Positions 17,065-25,921 of a DNA stretch of 64,000 nt are shown here, piece after piece. Every line of letters begins with the position of its first letter. Within the stretch, counting starts at the first letter, position 1. Origin of the DNA: Ruminococcus sp. GTDB taxonomy: Bacteria > Bacillota > Clostridia > Lachnospirales > Lachnospiraceae. A program made the position numbers and the translations under genes. The stretch lies in the NCBI GenBank assembly GCA_013911065.1, contig JACERV010000008.1:62001-126000 (forward strand). The letters run 5' to 3'. The notes beneath the pieces are model-generated. The model did no database searches. It saw only the letters and a list, made by a program, of their open reading frames with translations, and was not told where the DNA came from.

Positions 17065-17084
17065 GTCCGTGGCTGAACTGTAAC
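17047..17084. repeat. Palindromic repeat copy B, also terminator between convergent genes
   Basis: Perfect 15-base inverted repeats at 17047-17061 and 17070-17084 around an 8-base loop. The arms read GTTACAGTTCAGCCA, the same terminal sequence as copy A. It overlaps the end of the degV gene (stop 17062-17064) and ends 6 bases before the stop of tmcAL on the other strand, so it probably acts as a bidirectional terminator although the T tract is short. Confidence 0.8.
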
Positions 17085-17090
17085 TGAAAA

Positions 17091-18374
17091 TTATACTTTT
17101 ATAATGGCCTGTTTGTATTCATTTTCAAATGCTGTCTTAAATTTATCTGTAATGACAGATTTATACAGATTGGAGGCCAGGGTGTCATGATAGAGCATTT
17201 TTTGTCCTGCCTCTGGAAGTTTATCTGTTTCATATAAATTAGTCAGCAGCGGCAGCGTACTGTTTTTTACAACGCTGCTTAATATTTTTTCGCGGTCCTT
17301 TCGGAATCCGAGCAGGCGGGCATAATAGTGGCAGCCGCCTTTTACATATTCTTCCACAGTATTCTTTTTAATCCCCAGCATAATGTGCAGAAGTGCACGA
17401 TTGATACGTGTATAAGTCATTTCTTTTGTTTTGAGCAGTTCACAAAACTGTTTGTAATTAAAGAAATTGTTTAGCTGGTTGGTGATGCGGTTTGCCAGTT
17501 CTACAGAGACATCCATATATCTGGTCAGGTCGCTGGCAGATTTGTTCAGCAGCTTGTATTTCATAATGAGAGAAAAGTCATTCTGATAGACCGGGTATTG
17601 GACCCTGTGATAGTCTTTTAACAGTTCCAGACAGCAGGATGGAACCTGATCTTCCAATTGGCTTAAAATATTGGAAAAATGAGTGTTTTCAAATGTGTGG
17701 CCAGAGCGGGTGCTGATTGCAGTACTGGAGTATGCAAGCAGAGAGCGGATGGCGGAAGCAGAACTGTAATTGGCATTTAGCGCAGTATCGTGGTAATTGG
17801 AGCCCTGACGCTTAATCGTATAGGGTTTGATAGAGCTGTTTAGTTTTTTTAGGGCCTTTAAATATTCTACGCTCAAGATGTTATTCGGATCATTGAGCAG
17901 AGAAGCACAGCCTGGACCTCCCATGTAAGAAGCGAGGGCTTCCTGCCTTGCAGCGGGAAAGGACATGCCGTTTCTGAGGTTATCCTGCAAAAAACTTTTA
18001 TATTCTTCTGGCTCTTCACACAAAATACCGGCTGTGTTTTGAAGACATTCCAAGTCACCTGCTTCGCTTCCAAAGCAGACGGAGTCCACAATGTTCAGGC
18101 TGTCCAGGAAGGAAATAGCACCTGTGGCAAAAAATTCAGCACTGCCGGTGGAATAGCAGACAGGAAGTTCAAATACCGCTCCGGCTCCGCATTTCAAAGC
18201 CATTTCGGCACGAATATATTTAGGCATGATAGAAGGTGTACCTCTTTGGACATAATCACCGCTCATGACAACAATGACCGTATCGGCACCTGTGACTTCT
18301 TTTGCTTTTTCAATATGATATTGGTGTCCGTTATGAAATGGATTATATTCTGTGATTAAACCGACAATTTTCAT
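17091..18374 (-). CDS. tmcAL: tRNA(Met) cytidine acetate ligase
   Basis: A 427-residue nucleotidyltransferase of the YlbM/TmcAL family, which makes N4-acetylcytidine at the wobble base of elongator tRNA-Met using acetate and ATP. The N-terminal HIGH-type motif GLITEYNPFHNGHQYHI (about 4-20) and VVMSGDYVQRGTPS are diagnostic. The start is ATG 18374, 6 bases after AAGGAG; the frame also runs 7 codons upstream. It is transcribed against the surrounding genes, with a TATAGT-like -10 upstream. Acetate use sits well beside pta-ackA, but that is only positional. Confidence 0.93.
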   Translation of the reverse strand: MKIVGLITEYNPFHNGHQYHIEKAKEVTGADTVIVVMSGDYVQRGTPSIMPKYIRAEMALKCGAGAVFELPVCYSTGSAEFFATGAISFLDSLNIVDSVCFGSEAGDLECLQNTAGILCEEPEEYKSFLQDNLRNGMSFPAARQEALASYMGGPGCASLLNDPNNILSVEYLKALKKLNSSIKPYTIKRQGSNYHDTALNANYSSASAIRSLLAYSSTAISTRSGHTFENTHFSNILSQLEDQVPSCCLELLKDYHRVQYPVYQNDFSLIMKYKLLNKSASDLTRYMDVSVELANRITNQLNNFFNYKQFCELLKTKEMTYTRINRALLHIMLGIKKNTVEEYVKGGCHYYARLLGFRKDREKILSSVVKNSTLPLLTNLYETDKLPEAGQKMLYHDTLASNLYKSVITDKFKTAFENEYKQAIIKV

Positions 18375-18541
18375 GAGAATCTCCTTGTATATCAATTTAT
18401 TAACTATTATACTATAAAATAGCAGGGACTTATAGAGGAATTTTGGTTTATAACAGATGCCTTCTGTAAAACATAAATAAATGCAGATGTATTTTGAGCA
18501 AAATTTAGACTTTGGAACAAAAACAAAAGAGGGTGTATGGC

Positions 18542-19882
18542 ATGAAAATAGAAAGAATACTTGAACTTCTGGAACAGCGCAGATTTAAAGAATTAAAAGA
18601 AGAGTTGGAAACCATGCATCCCGTTGACATTGTGGAGATGCTGGAGGACTTTGATACACGGCAGGCGATTCTGATTTTCCGCCTTCTGGCAAAGGAGGAT
18701 GCAGCAGAGGTTTTCACGGATATGAACAGTGATATGCGTGAGGAACTGATTAATGCGCTGACAGACTCTGAGCTGGAAGAAGTCATGGACGAGATGTATG
18801 TAGATGATACGGTAGACGTCCTGGAAGAGATGCCTGCTAACGTAGTAGACCGTCTGCTGATGGCAACAGATGAGGAGACGAGAAAAAAAATTAACGTACT
18901 GCTTCAATATCCTGAAGACAGTGCCGGAAGTATCATGAATGTGGATTACATCAGTCTGAGAAAAGAAATGACGGTGGCTGAAGCAATCCTGAAAATCCGG
19001 CAGGTTGGTATCAACCGGGAGACAATTTACACCTGCTACGTTACAGAAAAGAAAAAACTGATTGGTGCAGTGGACGTAAAGGATCTGCTGACGGCAGGGG
19101 AATCCAGGCTGATTGAAGAAATCATGGACGAGAACGTACTTTGTGCCGCAACACTGGATGACCAGGAGGATGTAGCTAAGACTATTAAAAAGTATGGTCT
19201 TGTTGCAATTCCTATTATAGATCATGAAAACTGTCTGGTTGGTATTGTAACGGTTGACGATGCCATGCTTGTTTTGCAGGAAGAGGCAACAGAAGATATT
19301 AGCATCATGGCCGGTGTCAGTCCGAATGAGGATTCCTATTTCGGTACTTCTGTAATCAGACATGCTAAAAACAGAAGTCTCTGGCTGATGCTTCTAATGC
19401 TTTCTGCAACCGTGACAGGAGAGATTTTAGGGCGCTATGAAGGTGCAATGGCTGTGATGCCGGTTTTGATTACTTTTATTCCCATGCTGATGGGAACAGG
19501 CGGAAACTGTGGTTCCCAAAGTTCGACGCTGATTATCCGGGGACTGGCGGTTGGAGAGATTCAGTTCAAGGATATTTTCCGGGTTATTTTCAAAGAAATC
19601 AGAATCGCATTAGTTGTCAGCTTTCTGCTGGCTCTGGTGAATGGCTTTCGTATTTATATTATGTATGGCCAGAATATTATGCTGTCCCTGGCACTTGGAA
19701 TCACAATGATGGCAGTAGTGGTTGTAGCAAAATCTATTGGATGTACTCTGCCTTTGCTTGCAAAGAAGCTGGGGCTTGATCCGGCAATCATGGCAGCTCC
19801 TCTGATAACTACAATTCTGGATACGTGTACAATTCTAGTATACTTTAATATTGTGACAGTCATTTTCCACCTAAAAGGTTGA
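18542..19882 (+). CDS. mgtE: Magnesium transporter MgtE
   Basis: A 446-residue Mg2+ channel/transporter. It has an N-terminal MgtE_N superhelix (about 1-125) rich in acidic residues, two CBS domains (about 130-250) with the ETIYTCYVTEKKKLIGAV and VAIPIIDHENCLVGIV strands, and a C-terminal domain of five membrane helices containing PVLITFIPMLMGTGGNCGSQSSTLIIRGLA, where the GNxGxQ motif lines the pore. I start at ATG 18542 after AGAGGGTG. No M-box riboswitch is seen in the short upstream gap, so control probably relies on the Mg2+-sensing N and CBS domains. Confidence 0.95.
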   Translation: MKIERILELLEQRRFKELKEELETMHPVDIVEMLEDFDTRQAILIFRLLAKEDAAEVFTDMNSDMREELINALTDSELEEVMDEMYVDDTVDVLEEMPANVVDRLLMATDEETRKKINVLLQYPEDSAGSIMNVDYISLRKEMTVAEAILKIRQVGINRETIYTCYVTEKKKLIGAVDVKDLLTAGESRLIEEIMDENVLCAATLDDQEDVAKTIKKYGLVAIPIIDHENCLVGIVTVDDAMLVLQEEATEDISIMAGVSPNEDSYFGTSVIRHAKNRSLWLMLLMLSATVTGEILGRYEGAMAVMPVLITFIPMLMGTGGNCGSQSSTLIIRGLAVGEIQFKDIFRVIFKEIRIALVVSFLLALVNGFRIYIMYGQNIMLSLALGITMMAVVVVAKSIGCTLPLLAKKLGLDPAIMAAPLITTILDTCTILVYFNIVTVIFHLKG

Positions 19883-19942
19883 TATTGTGAAAATAATAAC
19901 AAGGAAATGCGGATTGTACTTAAAAATACACATGCTGTCTAC

Positions 19943-19971
19943 TTGTATACAGAAATTCTTTGGGGTATAAT
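19943..19971 (+). promoter_or_regulatory. SigmaA-type promoter of pta-ackA
   Basis: TTGTAT (19943-19948), a 17-base spacer and a perfect TATAAT (19966-19971) lie 38 bases before the pta start codon. Confidence 0.75.
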
Positions 19972-20008
19972 GGAAATAGTGAGAAAAAATGAAAGGTGGC
20001 TTTAAATC

Positions 20009-21007
20009 ATGGGATTTATTGACGAAATCAAGGCAAGAGCAAAGTCTGACAAGAAGACAATTGTACTTCCGGAGACAGAAGATGCAAGAACCTATCAGGC
20101 GGCGGAGGCAGTGCTCAAGGAAGGGACTGCGGATCTGATTCTTGTGGGCAGCAAAGAGGAAATTGAAAAGTATGGAAAAGGATATGACATTTCAGGCGCT
20201 ATGATTGTAGACCCTGCAGCGAGCGAAAAGACAGAGGCTTATATCGCAAAACTGGTGGAACTTAGAGCGAAAAAAGGTATGACAGAAGAGCAGGCAAAGG
20301 AACTGATGCTGAACAATTACCTGTATTACGGCGTTATGATGGTGAAGATGGGGGATGCAGACGGGATGGTATCCGGTGCATGCCACTCTACAGCAGATAC
20401 CCTTCGTCCATGTCTTCAGATTCTGAAAACGAAACCGGGAACAAAGCTGGTTTCCGCATTCTTCATTATGGCCGTACCGGATTGTGATATGGGGGCAGAC
20501 GGAACATTTATTTTCGGAGATGCAGGACTGGAACAGAATCCGGATCCGGACAAGCTGGCAAATATTGCCATATCTTCAGCAGAATCTTTCCAGGCATTGA
20601 CAGGAAAGGAACCAATTGTTGCCATGCTGTCACATTCTACAAAGGGAAGTGCAAAGCATGCAGATGTGGATAAAGTAGTGGAAGCTACAAGAATTGCAAA
20701 AGAATTAGCTCCTGATTTAAAACTGGATGGAGAATTACAGCTAGATGCTGCTATCGTACCTGAAGTAGGTGAGTCTAAGGCACCAGGCAGCCCTGTAGCA
20801 GGACATGCTAACGTACTTGTTTTCCCAGATTTAGATGCTGGAAATATTGGATACAAGCTGGTACAAAGACTGGGCAAGGCAGAAGCTTATGGGCCTCTTA
20901 CCCAGGGAATTGCTGCGCCTGTTAATGACTTATCCCGTGGATGCAGCGCTTCAGATATCGAGGGTGTTGTAGCAATTACGGCAGTACAGGCTCAGTCATT
21001 CTCATAG
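20009..21007 (+). CDS. pta: Phosphate acetyltransferase
   Basis: Converts acetyl-CoA and phosphate to acetyl-phosphate and CoA, the first step of the ATP-yielding acetate pathway. 332 residues, the short Pta form without the N-terminal P-loop/DRTGG domains. Visible motifs are IVLPETEDARTYQAA near the N-terminus, DGMVSGACHSTADTLRP and the C-terminal PVNDLSRGCSASDIEG. RBS is GAAAGGTGG. It is followed 64 bases on by ackA, the usual operon. Confidence 0.97.
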   Translation: MGFIDEIKARAKSDKKTIVLPETEDARTYQAAEAVLKEGTADLILVGSKEEIEKYGKGYDISGAMIVDPAASEKTEAYIAKLVELRAKKGMTEEQAKELMLNNYLYYGVMMVKMGDADGMVSGACHSTADTLRPCLQILKTKPGTKLVSAFFIMAVPDCDMGADGTFIFGDAGLEQNPDPDKLANIAISSAESFQALTGKEPIVAMLSHSTKGSAKHADVDKVVEATRIAKELAPDLKLDGELQLDAAIVPEVGESKAPGSPVAGHANVLVFPDLDAGNIGYKLVQRLGKAEAYGPLTQGIAAPVNDLSRGCSASDIEGVVAITAVQAQSFS

Positions 21008-21071
21008 ACCGAAATAAAAGTATTGAAGAAATCAGACAGATCTTTATTCATAAATATTGGAGGATAGTGAA

Positions 21072-22262
21072 ATGAATGTATTAGTGATCAACTGCGGCAG
21101 TTCTTCTCTAAAATTCCAGTTAATCAACGCTGAATCAGAGAAAGTGCTTGCAAAAGGCATCTGCGAAAGAATTGGAATTGACGGAAGTCTCACCTATCAG
21201 GCAGCTGACGGGGAAAAGATAAAAACAGCGAAAGCAATGCCTACCCATACAGAAGCGATTCAGTATGTAATTGACGCTCTGACAGACATTGAGACAGGTG
21301 TTGTAAAGAGCTTAGATGAGATTGGAGCAGTCGGACATCGTCTGGTACACGGTGGTGAGAAGTTTGCCTCTTCTGTAATCATTACAGAAGAGGTAAAGAA
21401 AGCAGTTGAAGAGTGTAATGATTTGGCACCATTACATAATCCTGCGAACTTAATCGGTGTGAATGCCTGTGAGGAATTGATGCCAGGTACTACCATGGTG
21501 GCAGTATTTGATACCGCATTCCATCAGACAATGCCGGAGAAGGCATATATGTACGGTCTGCCATATGAATATTATGAAAAATACAAAGTAAGACGTTACG
21601 GCTTCCATGGAACAAGCCACAGCTTCGTGTCAAAGAGAGCAGCAGAGATTGTCGGCAAGCCTTATGATGCCACAAAGACGATTGTATGCCATCTTGGTAA
21701 TGGTGCGAGCGTATGTGCGGTGCTGAATGGAAAGTCTGTAGATACATCCATGGGAATGACGCCTTTGGAAGGTTTGGTAATGGGTACCCGTTCCGGTGAC
21801 ATTGACCCGGCAATCCTGGAATTCCTTGCTAAGAAAGAAAACAAGGATATAGAAGGATTAATGAAGGTATTGAATAAAGAATCCGGTGTACAGGGAGTAT
21901 CAGGCTTGTCCAGTGATTTCAGGGATTTAACAAACGCAGCAGAAGAAGGAAACAAACGGGCACAGATCGCTTTGGAAGTATTTTCTTACAGAGTTGCAAA
22001 ATATGTAGGAAGCTATGCAGCGGCAATGAACGGTGTGGATAATATTGTATTCACAGCAGGAATCGGCGAAAATGACGAAAAAGTCCGTGCAGAAGTGTGC
22101 AGTTATCTGGGTTACCTCGGAATAGAAATCAATGAAGAGGCTAACAATACAAGAGGAAAAGAAATTGAACTTTCTACACCAGACTCTAAGGTAAGAGTAT
22201 TTGTAATTCCTACAAACGAAGAGCTGGCGATTGCAAGAGAAACATTAGCCCTCGTAAAATAG
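21072..22262 (+). CDS. ackA: Acetate kinase
   Basis: Makes acetate and ATP from acetyl-phosphate and ADP. 396 residues, standard length. The ASKHA-fold motifs are N-terminal [48 protein letters not shown] and GNGASVCAV, and [13 protein letters not shown] near the C-terminus. I start at ATG 21072 after GGAGGATAG; the frame extends 5 codons upstream but then begins before the RBS. An intrinsic terminator follows. Confidence 0.97.
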   Translation: MNVLVINCGSSSLKFQLINAESEKVLAKGICERIGIDGSLTYQAADGEKIKTAKAMPTHTEAIQYVIDALTDIETGVVKSLDEIGAVGHRLVHGGEKFASSVIITEEVKKAVEECNDLAPLHNPANLIGVNACEELMPGTTMVAVFDTAFHQTMPEKAYMYGLPYEYYEKYKVRRYGFHGTSHSFVSKRAAEIVGKPYDATKTIVCHLGNGASVCAVLNGKSVDTSMGMTPLEGLVMGTRSGDIDPAILEFLAKKENKDIEGLMKVLNKESGVQGVSGLSSDFRDLTNAAEEGNKRAQIALEVFSYRVAKYVGSYAAAMNGVDNIVFTAGIGENDEKVRAEVCSYLGYLGIEINEEANNTRGKEIELSTPDSKVRVFVIPTNEELAIARETLALVK

Positions 22263-22289
22263 ATTTTCAGAATATTCAGAAAACGGAGT

Positions 22290-22320
22290 GCAAAAGGGTC
22301 AGTCCCCTTTTGCATCCTTT
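22290..22320 (+). terminator. Intrinsic terminator after ackA
   Basis: The GCAAAAGGG stem (22290-22298) pairs with CCCTTTTGC (22305-22313), followed by a T-rich run. The stem sequence resembles the palindrome at 55943-55993. Confidence 0.75.
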
Positions 22321-22346
22321 TTCTGTCAGAATCTGTAGTTTTTTTG

Positions 22347-22374
22347 TTGACAAACTTATTTTACATGATATAAT
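22347..22374 (+). promoter_or_regulatory. Promoter of yceD-rpmF
   Basis: TTGACA (22347-22352), 16 bases, TATAAT (22369-22374); both boxes match the SigmaA consensus perfectly. It is 28 bases before the yceD start. Confidence 0.8.
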
Positions 22375-22402
22375 AGTTTAGGTATGAATAGGAGTGTTAA
22401 AG

Positions 22403-22930
22403 ATGTTAATTAACCTATCAGACGTTCTGTCAGAACAGCATAAGGCAGTAGAAGAGACAGTGCCGTTGGAATTGGAAGAGATAAGGCTGAAGTCCGGTTC
22501 ATTTCCGATTATCGGTAAAGATCCTGTGCATATTATTGTCACTCATGTAAAGGACAAGGAATTGCAGATTCAGGCGGAATCAAGAATCAGCATAATGATT
22601 CCCTGTGACCGCTGTGTGGAAGATGTAAAACAGGAACTTATACTTAACTTTACGAAGCTGGTGGATTTGAGTGTATCTGATGCTGATTTGAGAGAAGATT
22701 TAGATGAGTCAAACTTTATTGATGGATATCATCTTGACGTGGACAAATTGCTCTTTAATGAGATATTGATAGGATGGCCGACGAAAGTTCTATGCAGTGA
22801 AGACTGTAAGGGCATTTGCAATGTTTGTGGTCAGAACCTAAATCTGGGTACCTGTGACTGTGAAGACACGGGGGTTGACCCGAGAATGTCAGTTGTCCGT
22901 GATTTGTTTAAGAATTTTAAGGAGGTGTAA
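22403..22930 (+). CDS. YceD family protein (DUF177)
   Basis: A 175-residue DUF177 protein. Its hallmark is the conserved Cys pairs IPCDRCVEDV in the middle and CSEDCKGICNVCGQNLNLGTCDC at the C-terminus, which looks like a metal-binding cluster. YceD is almost always just upstream of rpmF and is implicated in 23S rRNA maturation or ribosome assembly in other bacteria. The start is ATG 22403, 8 bases after AGGAG; the GTG at 22394 lies on the RBS. rpmF begins 3 bases after the stop. Confidence 0.93.
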   Translation: MLINLSDVLSEQHKAVEETVPLELEEIRLKSGSFPIIGKDPVHIIVTHVKDKELQIQAESRISIMIPCDRCVEDVKQELILNFTKLVDLSVSDADLREDLDESNFIDGYHLDVDKLLFNEILIGWPTKVLCSEDCKGICNVCGQNLNLGTCDCEDTGVDPRMSVVRDLFKNFKEV

Positions 22931-22933
22931 CCT

Positions 22934-23113
22934 ATGTCTATCTGTCCAAAGAATAAATCTTCTAAAGGTAGAAGAGATAAGAGAAGAGCTAATTGGAAGA
23001 TGAGTGCTCCAAACCTTGTGAAATGCAGCAAGTGCGGAGAACTTATGATGCCTCACAGAGTATGTAAGGCTTGTGGCTCTTACAACAAAAAAGAAATCAT
23101 TTCTGTTGACTAG
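22934..23113 (+). CDS. rpmF: 50S ribosomal protein L32
   Basis: A 59-residue ribosomal protein. It has the L32 N-terminal CPKNKSSKGRRDKRRANWK basic segment and four zinc-ligand cysteines: Cys31 and Cys34 (CSKC), Cys44 and Cys47 (CKAC). The zinc-binding form is retained. RBS is AGGAGGTG, overlapping the yceD stop. It is usually followed by plsX; here plsX is about 15 kb away and a terminator follows instead. Confidence 0.97.
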   Translation: MSICPKNKSSKGRRDKRRANWKMSAPNLVKCSKCGELMMPHRVCKACGSYNKKEIISVD

Positions 23114-23554
23114 TACAGAGAAGACAAAGCTTTCCGGGAGACCGGGGAGCTTTTTTTCAGTTTGCACGTCGGGCAGCGATACTGCAACAATTATTGCCAG
23201 CCTGCCATTATTTAAGAAAGAAGTACAAAATGATTTTAAGAAGTGGGCTGAAAATCCAAAGATTAAGCAGCCTGAGTTTAATCAAAAAGCAGCAAGGCTT
23301 TTGCACGAAGTAAAATTGGAGAAACCTGCTTTTAAAGATGAGATTATAAAGAAGGATTTATTGGATTGTTTTTTGTGTTATCAGAAAAAAGAAATAATCG
23401 AATAATAAAACAAGATGGAGCTTTTATAATTTGCGGTCTTTTCGATTAATAAATTGCTATAGGGCAGATTATAATGCAGTGAGAATGATTATGGAAATAG
23501 ACATATGACTAATACAGAGAAGATAATACCTCCCGGCAAACCGGGAGGTATTTT
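23114..23554 (+). other. 441-base non-coding stretch with two terminators, a short duplication and a decayed frame
   Basis: No intact gene is seen. It begins with a terminator at 23126-23157 (CCGG-CCGG stem with wobble pairs, then 7 T). A 21-base block at 23107-23127 recurs at 23506-23526 (19 of 21 identical), and each copy runs straight into a GC-rich hairpin with a T tract. Between them, 23160-23405 is an open frame with no credible start codon or RBS, coding a Lys/Glu-rich sequence that looks coding-like (for example EVQNDFKKWAENPKIKQPEF). It may be a gene remnant; I do not recognise it. Confidence 0.55.
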
Positions 23555-23557
23555 TTA
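23527..23557 (+). terminator. Intrinsic terminator, plus-strand orientation
   Basis: A perfect 10-base stem (23527-23536 with 23541-23550), AAA-containing 4-base loop and six T. It points along the plus strand although the next gene there is over 3.9 kb away, so it terminates transcripts from the rpmF side. It abuts the stop codon of the minus-strand ABC ATPase. Confidence 0.8.
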
Positions 23558-24301
23558 TCCGGCAGCCGGCAGGACCCGGGATAGAAATGATATTGTGCGG
23601 TCTTCTTTTGGTGCTACAAATATTTCTTCTGGTTTTCCTTCTTCTACAATATATCCGTCTGCCATGAATATAACCCGGTCTGCCACTTCTTTCGCAAAAC
23701 TCATTTCATGAGTGACAACAATCATGGTCATGCCGTCCTTTGCCAGGTTTTTCATGACTTCAAGAACATCACCTACAAGCTCTGGATCCAGGGCTGAAGT
23801 TGGCTCGTCAAACAACAATGCTTTCGGCTGCATAGCAAGCGCTCTTGCAATTGCAACACGCTGTTGCTGACCTCCCGATAGCGTAGATGGGTAGACATGG
23901 GCCTTCTCAACCAATCCAACCTTGTCAAGTAATTCCAATGCGATTTTCCGCACCTCTGATTTTGTACCCTTTTTTGTAAGTAGTGGTGCCAGCATAACAT
24001 TTTCTAAAACTGTTTTTAGTGGAAAAAGGTTGAATCTTTGAAATACCATGCCCACTTCTTCGCGGAATTTTCTGATATCATATGCCTCATGAACCAAATT
24101 TTCTCCTCTGTAATGAATTGTGCCGCCCGATGGCATCTCAAGTCTGTTGATACAACGTAAAAATGTACTTTTACCAGAGCCTGATGGTCCGATAACACAA
24201 ACCACTTCTCCCTCTGCTATATTTACATTAATATCTTTCAAAACTTCTGATTCGCCGAAACGCTTTGATAAATGACACACTCTCATCATAATATTCATCA
24301 T
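23555..24301 (-). CDS. Polar amino-acid ABC transporter ATP-binding protein (GlnQ/HisP-like)
   Basis: A 248-residue ATPase with Walker [11 protein letters not shown]-loop VFQRFNLFP, signature [15 protein letters not shown], Walker [15 protein letters not shown] and the switch His in [31 protein letters not shown] is typical of the GlnQ/HisP/ArtP family. I start at ATG 24301, 5 bases after GAGG; a GTG at 24307 overlaps the permease stop. It is the last gene of a four-gene minus-strand operon with permease, binding protein and aminotransferase. Its solute is probably a polar amino acid. Confidence 0.95.
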   Translation of the reverse strand: MMNIMMRVCHLSKRFGESEVLKDINVNIAEGEVVCVIGPSGSGKSTFLRCINRLEMPSGGTIHYRGENLVHEAYDIRKFREEVGMVFQRFNLFPLKTVLENVMLAPLLTKKGTKSEVRKIALELLDKVGLVEKAHVYPSTLSGGQQQRVAIARALAMQPKALLFDEPTSALDPELVGDVLEVMKNLAKDGMTMIVVTHEMSFAKEVADRVIFMADGYIVEEGKPEEIFVAPKEDRTISFLSRVLPAAG

Positions 24302-24303
24302 AG

Positions 24304-24948
24304 TCACCTCATTTTCCTTTCAATCTTTTTTTGAACAACAATTAAAATGGACAGCAATACCAAATAGAAGATTGCAATTGTTGTATATGTTTCGATGGTT
24401 TTAAAGCTTAATGCCGCATAATTCTGTCCCATATGAGTGATTTCATTTACAGTGATAATCGATAAGAGGGCTGTATCTTTCACGGAAATAATAAACTGGT
24501 TAAAGAGTGCGGGCAGCGCAGCCTTAAAAGCCGGGGGAATGATAACGTGAAACATAACCTGAAGATTCGACATTCCAAGAGAGAGAGAAGCCTCCTTTTG
24601 TCCCGGGTCAATGCCCAGTAGTGCGCCTTTAACGATTTCAGAAATAAATGCACCGGAATTTAGTGCAATTACCATAATGCCCACGGTTGTACTGTCCAGT
24701 TCAATTCCAAGAAGTTTGGGGATTACAAAATATCCATACAGTGCCTGCACCATAAGTGGTGTGGCTCTGATAATCCATATATATGTATTGGCAACAGTCT
24801 TTGTAATCCTGTTATTCCCCTGCAATGCATAGCCGCATAAACTTCCAATCACTGTTCCAACAGCGATTCCTAAAATTGCAATAAGAAGTGTAAGTTTGAG
24901 TCCCTGAACCAGCATAGGCAGAAGCGTATTTAAAAATGATATAGTCAT
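24304..24948 (-). CDS. Amino-acid ABC transporter permease (HisM/GlnP type)
   Basis: A 214-residue membrane protein with about five helices and the BPD_transp_1 signature. The family's [14 protein letters not shown] region follows the first cytoplasmic loop, and the EAA motif reads [28 protein letters not shown], which docks on the ATPase. It probably works as a homodimer, since there is only one permease gene. Its TGA lies within the RBS region of the ATPase gene, so they are translationally coupled. Confidence 0.95.
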   Translation of the reverse strand: MTISFLNTLLPMLVQGLKLTLLIAILGIAVGTVIGSLCGYALQGNNRITKTVANTYIWIIRATPLMVQALYGYFVIPKLLGIELDSTTVGIMVIALNSGAFISEIVKGALLGIDPGQKEASLSLGMSNLQVMFHVIIPPAFKAALPALFNQFIISVKDTALLSIITVNEITHMGQNYAALSFKTIETYTTIAIFYLVLLSILIVVQKKIERKMR

Positions 24949-24995
24949 ACAGTCACATCCAATCTTTTTTACTTAAATAAGCTGAGGCGTATTTG

Positions 24996-25832
24996 CTACT
25001 CACACCATTTTGCATAAAGTTCATCTAATGTTCCGTCTTTTTGGAGCATATTCAGTGCTGTATTAATCTGCTCTAGATATTTACAGTCTTTAGAAACTGC
25101 AATTGCATAGGGAGCCTGCCCCTGGTTGAATTCTTCTCCGATTACTTCCAGTTTTGTGTCTGCTGTGGTCTTAATGTAAAAGGCAGCTCCCGGGCCGTCC
25201 TGCAGGACAGCATTCACTTTTTCCTGTTCTAATGATTCATACGCTGTTGTTATGGTATCATGAACTTCAATTTCTGAATCTGCCAGGTTTTTCGTTGCAT
25301 ACATGTGAGATGCGGTTCCTTTTTCGACGGCAACCTTCTTTCCGGACAGATCGTCCACGCCTGAAATATCGTCCGTGTTCTCTGTATTTATCATAACAAC
25401 CTGACCGGAATCACAATATGTATCTGTAAAATTCATGACTTCTTTCCTCTCATCAGTTGCACAGAGCGCTGCGGCACCTATATCCAATTTTCCACCTGCC
25501 AGAGAGGTGGTCAGAGCCGAGTAATCCATTGCCTGGATTCCGCCATCGATGTCAAATCCGAGAATTTCCTGAAGGTCGGCAAGTAAATCCAAATCATACC
25601 CAATTAAGGTTTTTCCGTCTTCGTCATAGTATGAAAATGGTCCGAATAGTCCGGATGTCCCTACCTTGAGTGTAACCCCTTTCATAGAACCTTCCACATC
25701 CGATGTCTCTGTTTTTGTGTTTTCCTCAGCTTCGCTGACAGCTGTAGAGTTGTCAGAAGTTTTCTGACATCCCGCCAATATAGTTACTGTCATTGTTACG
25801 CTAAGCAGAGCTGCAAACATTTTCTTTTTCAT
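24996..25832 (-). CDS. Amino-acid ABC transporter substrate-binding lipoprotein
   Basis: A 278-residue SBP_bac_3 protein. The signal peptide ends in ILAGC, so Cys22 is predicted to be lipidated, followed by a Ser/Thr/Glu linker. The domain begins near 52 with TLKVGTSGLFGPFSYYDEDGKTLIGYDLDLL and has the SALTTSLAGGKLDIGAA and LSGKKVAVEKGTASHMY segments. GYDxDL with PFxxxDxDG is characteristic of glutamine/cystine/arginine binders, but the exact ligand is undecided. A minus-strand hairpin precedes it. Confidence 0.94.
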   Translation of the reverse strand: MKKKMFAALLSVTMTVTILAGCQKTSDNSTAVSEAEENTKTETSDVEGSMKGVTLKVGTSGLFGPFSYYDEDGKTLIGYDLDLLADLQEILGFDIDGGIQAMDYSALTTSLAGGKLDIGAAALCATDERKEVMNFTDTYCDSGQVVMINTENTDDISGVDDLSGKKVAVEKGTASHMYATKNLADSEIEVHDTITTAYESLEQEKVNAVLQDGPGAAFYIKTTADTKLEVIGEEFNQGQAPYAIAVSKDCKYLEQINTALNMLQKDGTLDELYAKWCE

Positions 25833-25873
25833 AATCCATTCCTCCTATACTTGTTTTAAGTGTATTAAAACGA

Positions 25874-25906
25874 AAAGGCACATTACAATTTCTGTAATGC
25901 ACCTTT
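25874..25906 (-). other. Intercistronic hairpin before the binding-protein gene
   Basis: On the minus-strand RNA, 14 bases of each arm pair with two G-U wobbles, giving a stable stem; on the plus strand the same positions are C-A mismatches, so the stem is built for the minus transcript. It lies between the aminotransferase and binding-protein genes and may act as a processing or stabilising stem. Confidence 0.6.
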
Positions 25907-25921
25907 GCATTTTTAACTTTT

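Noticed and set aside
18375-18541. Search for an M-box (Mg2+) riboswitch before mgtE
   Set aside because: The gap is short, shared with a divergent gene, and shows no long conserved stem arrangement.
23073-23405. A 110-codon frame starting inside rpmF
   Set aside because: The start is an internal GTG of rpmF with no RBS and it reads through the rpmF terminator. Only the distal part looks coding, recorded as a possible remnant.
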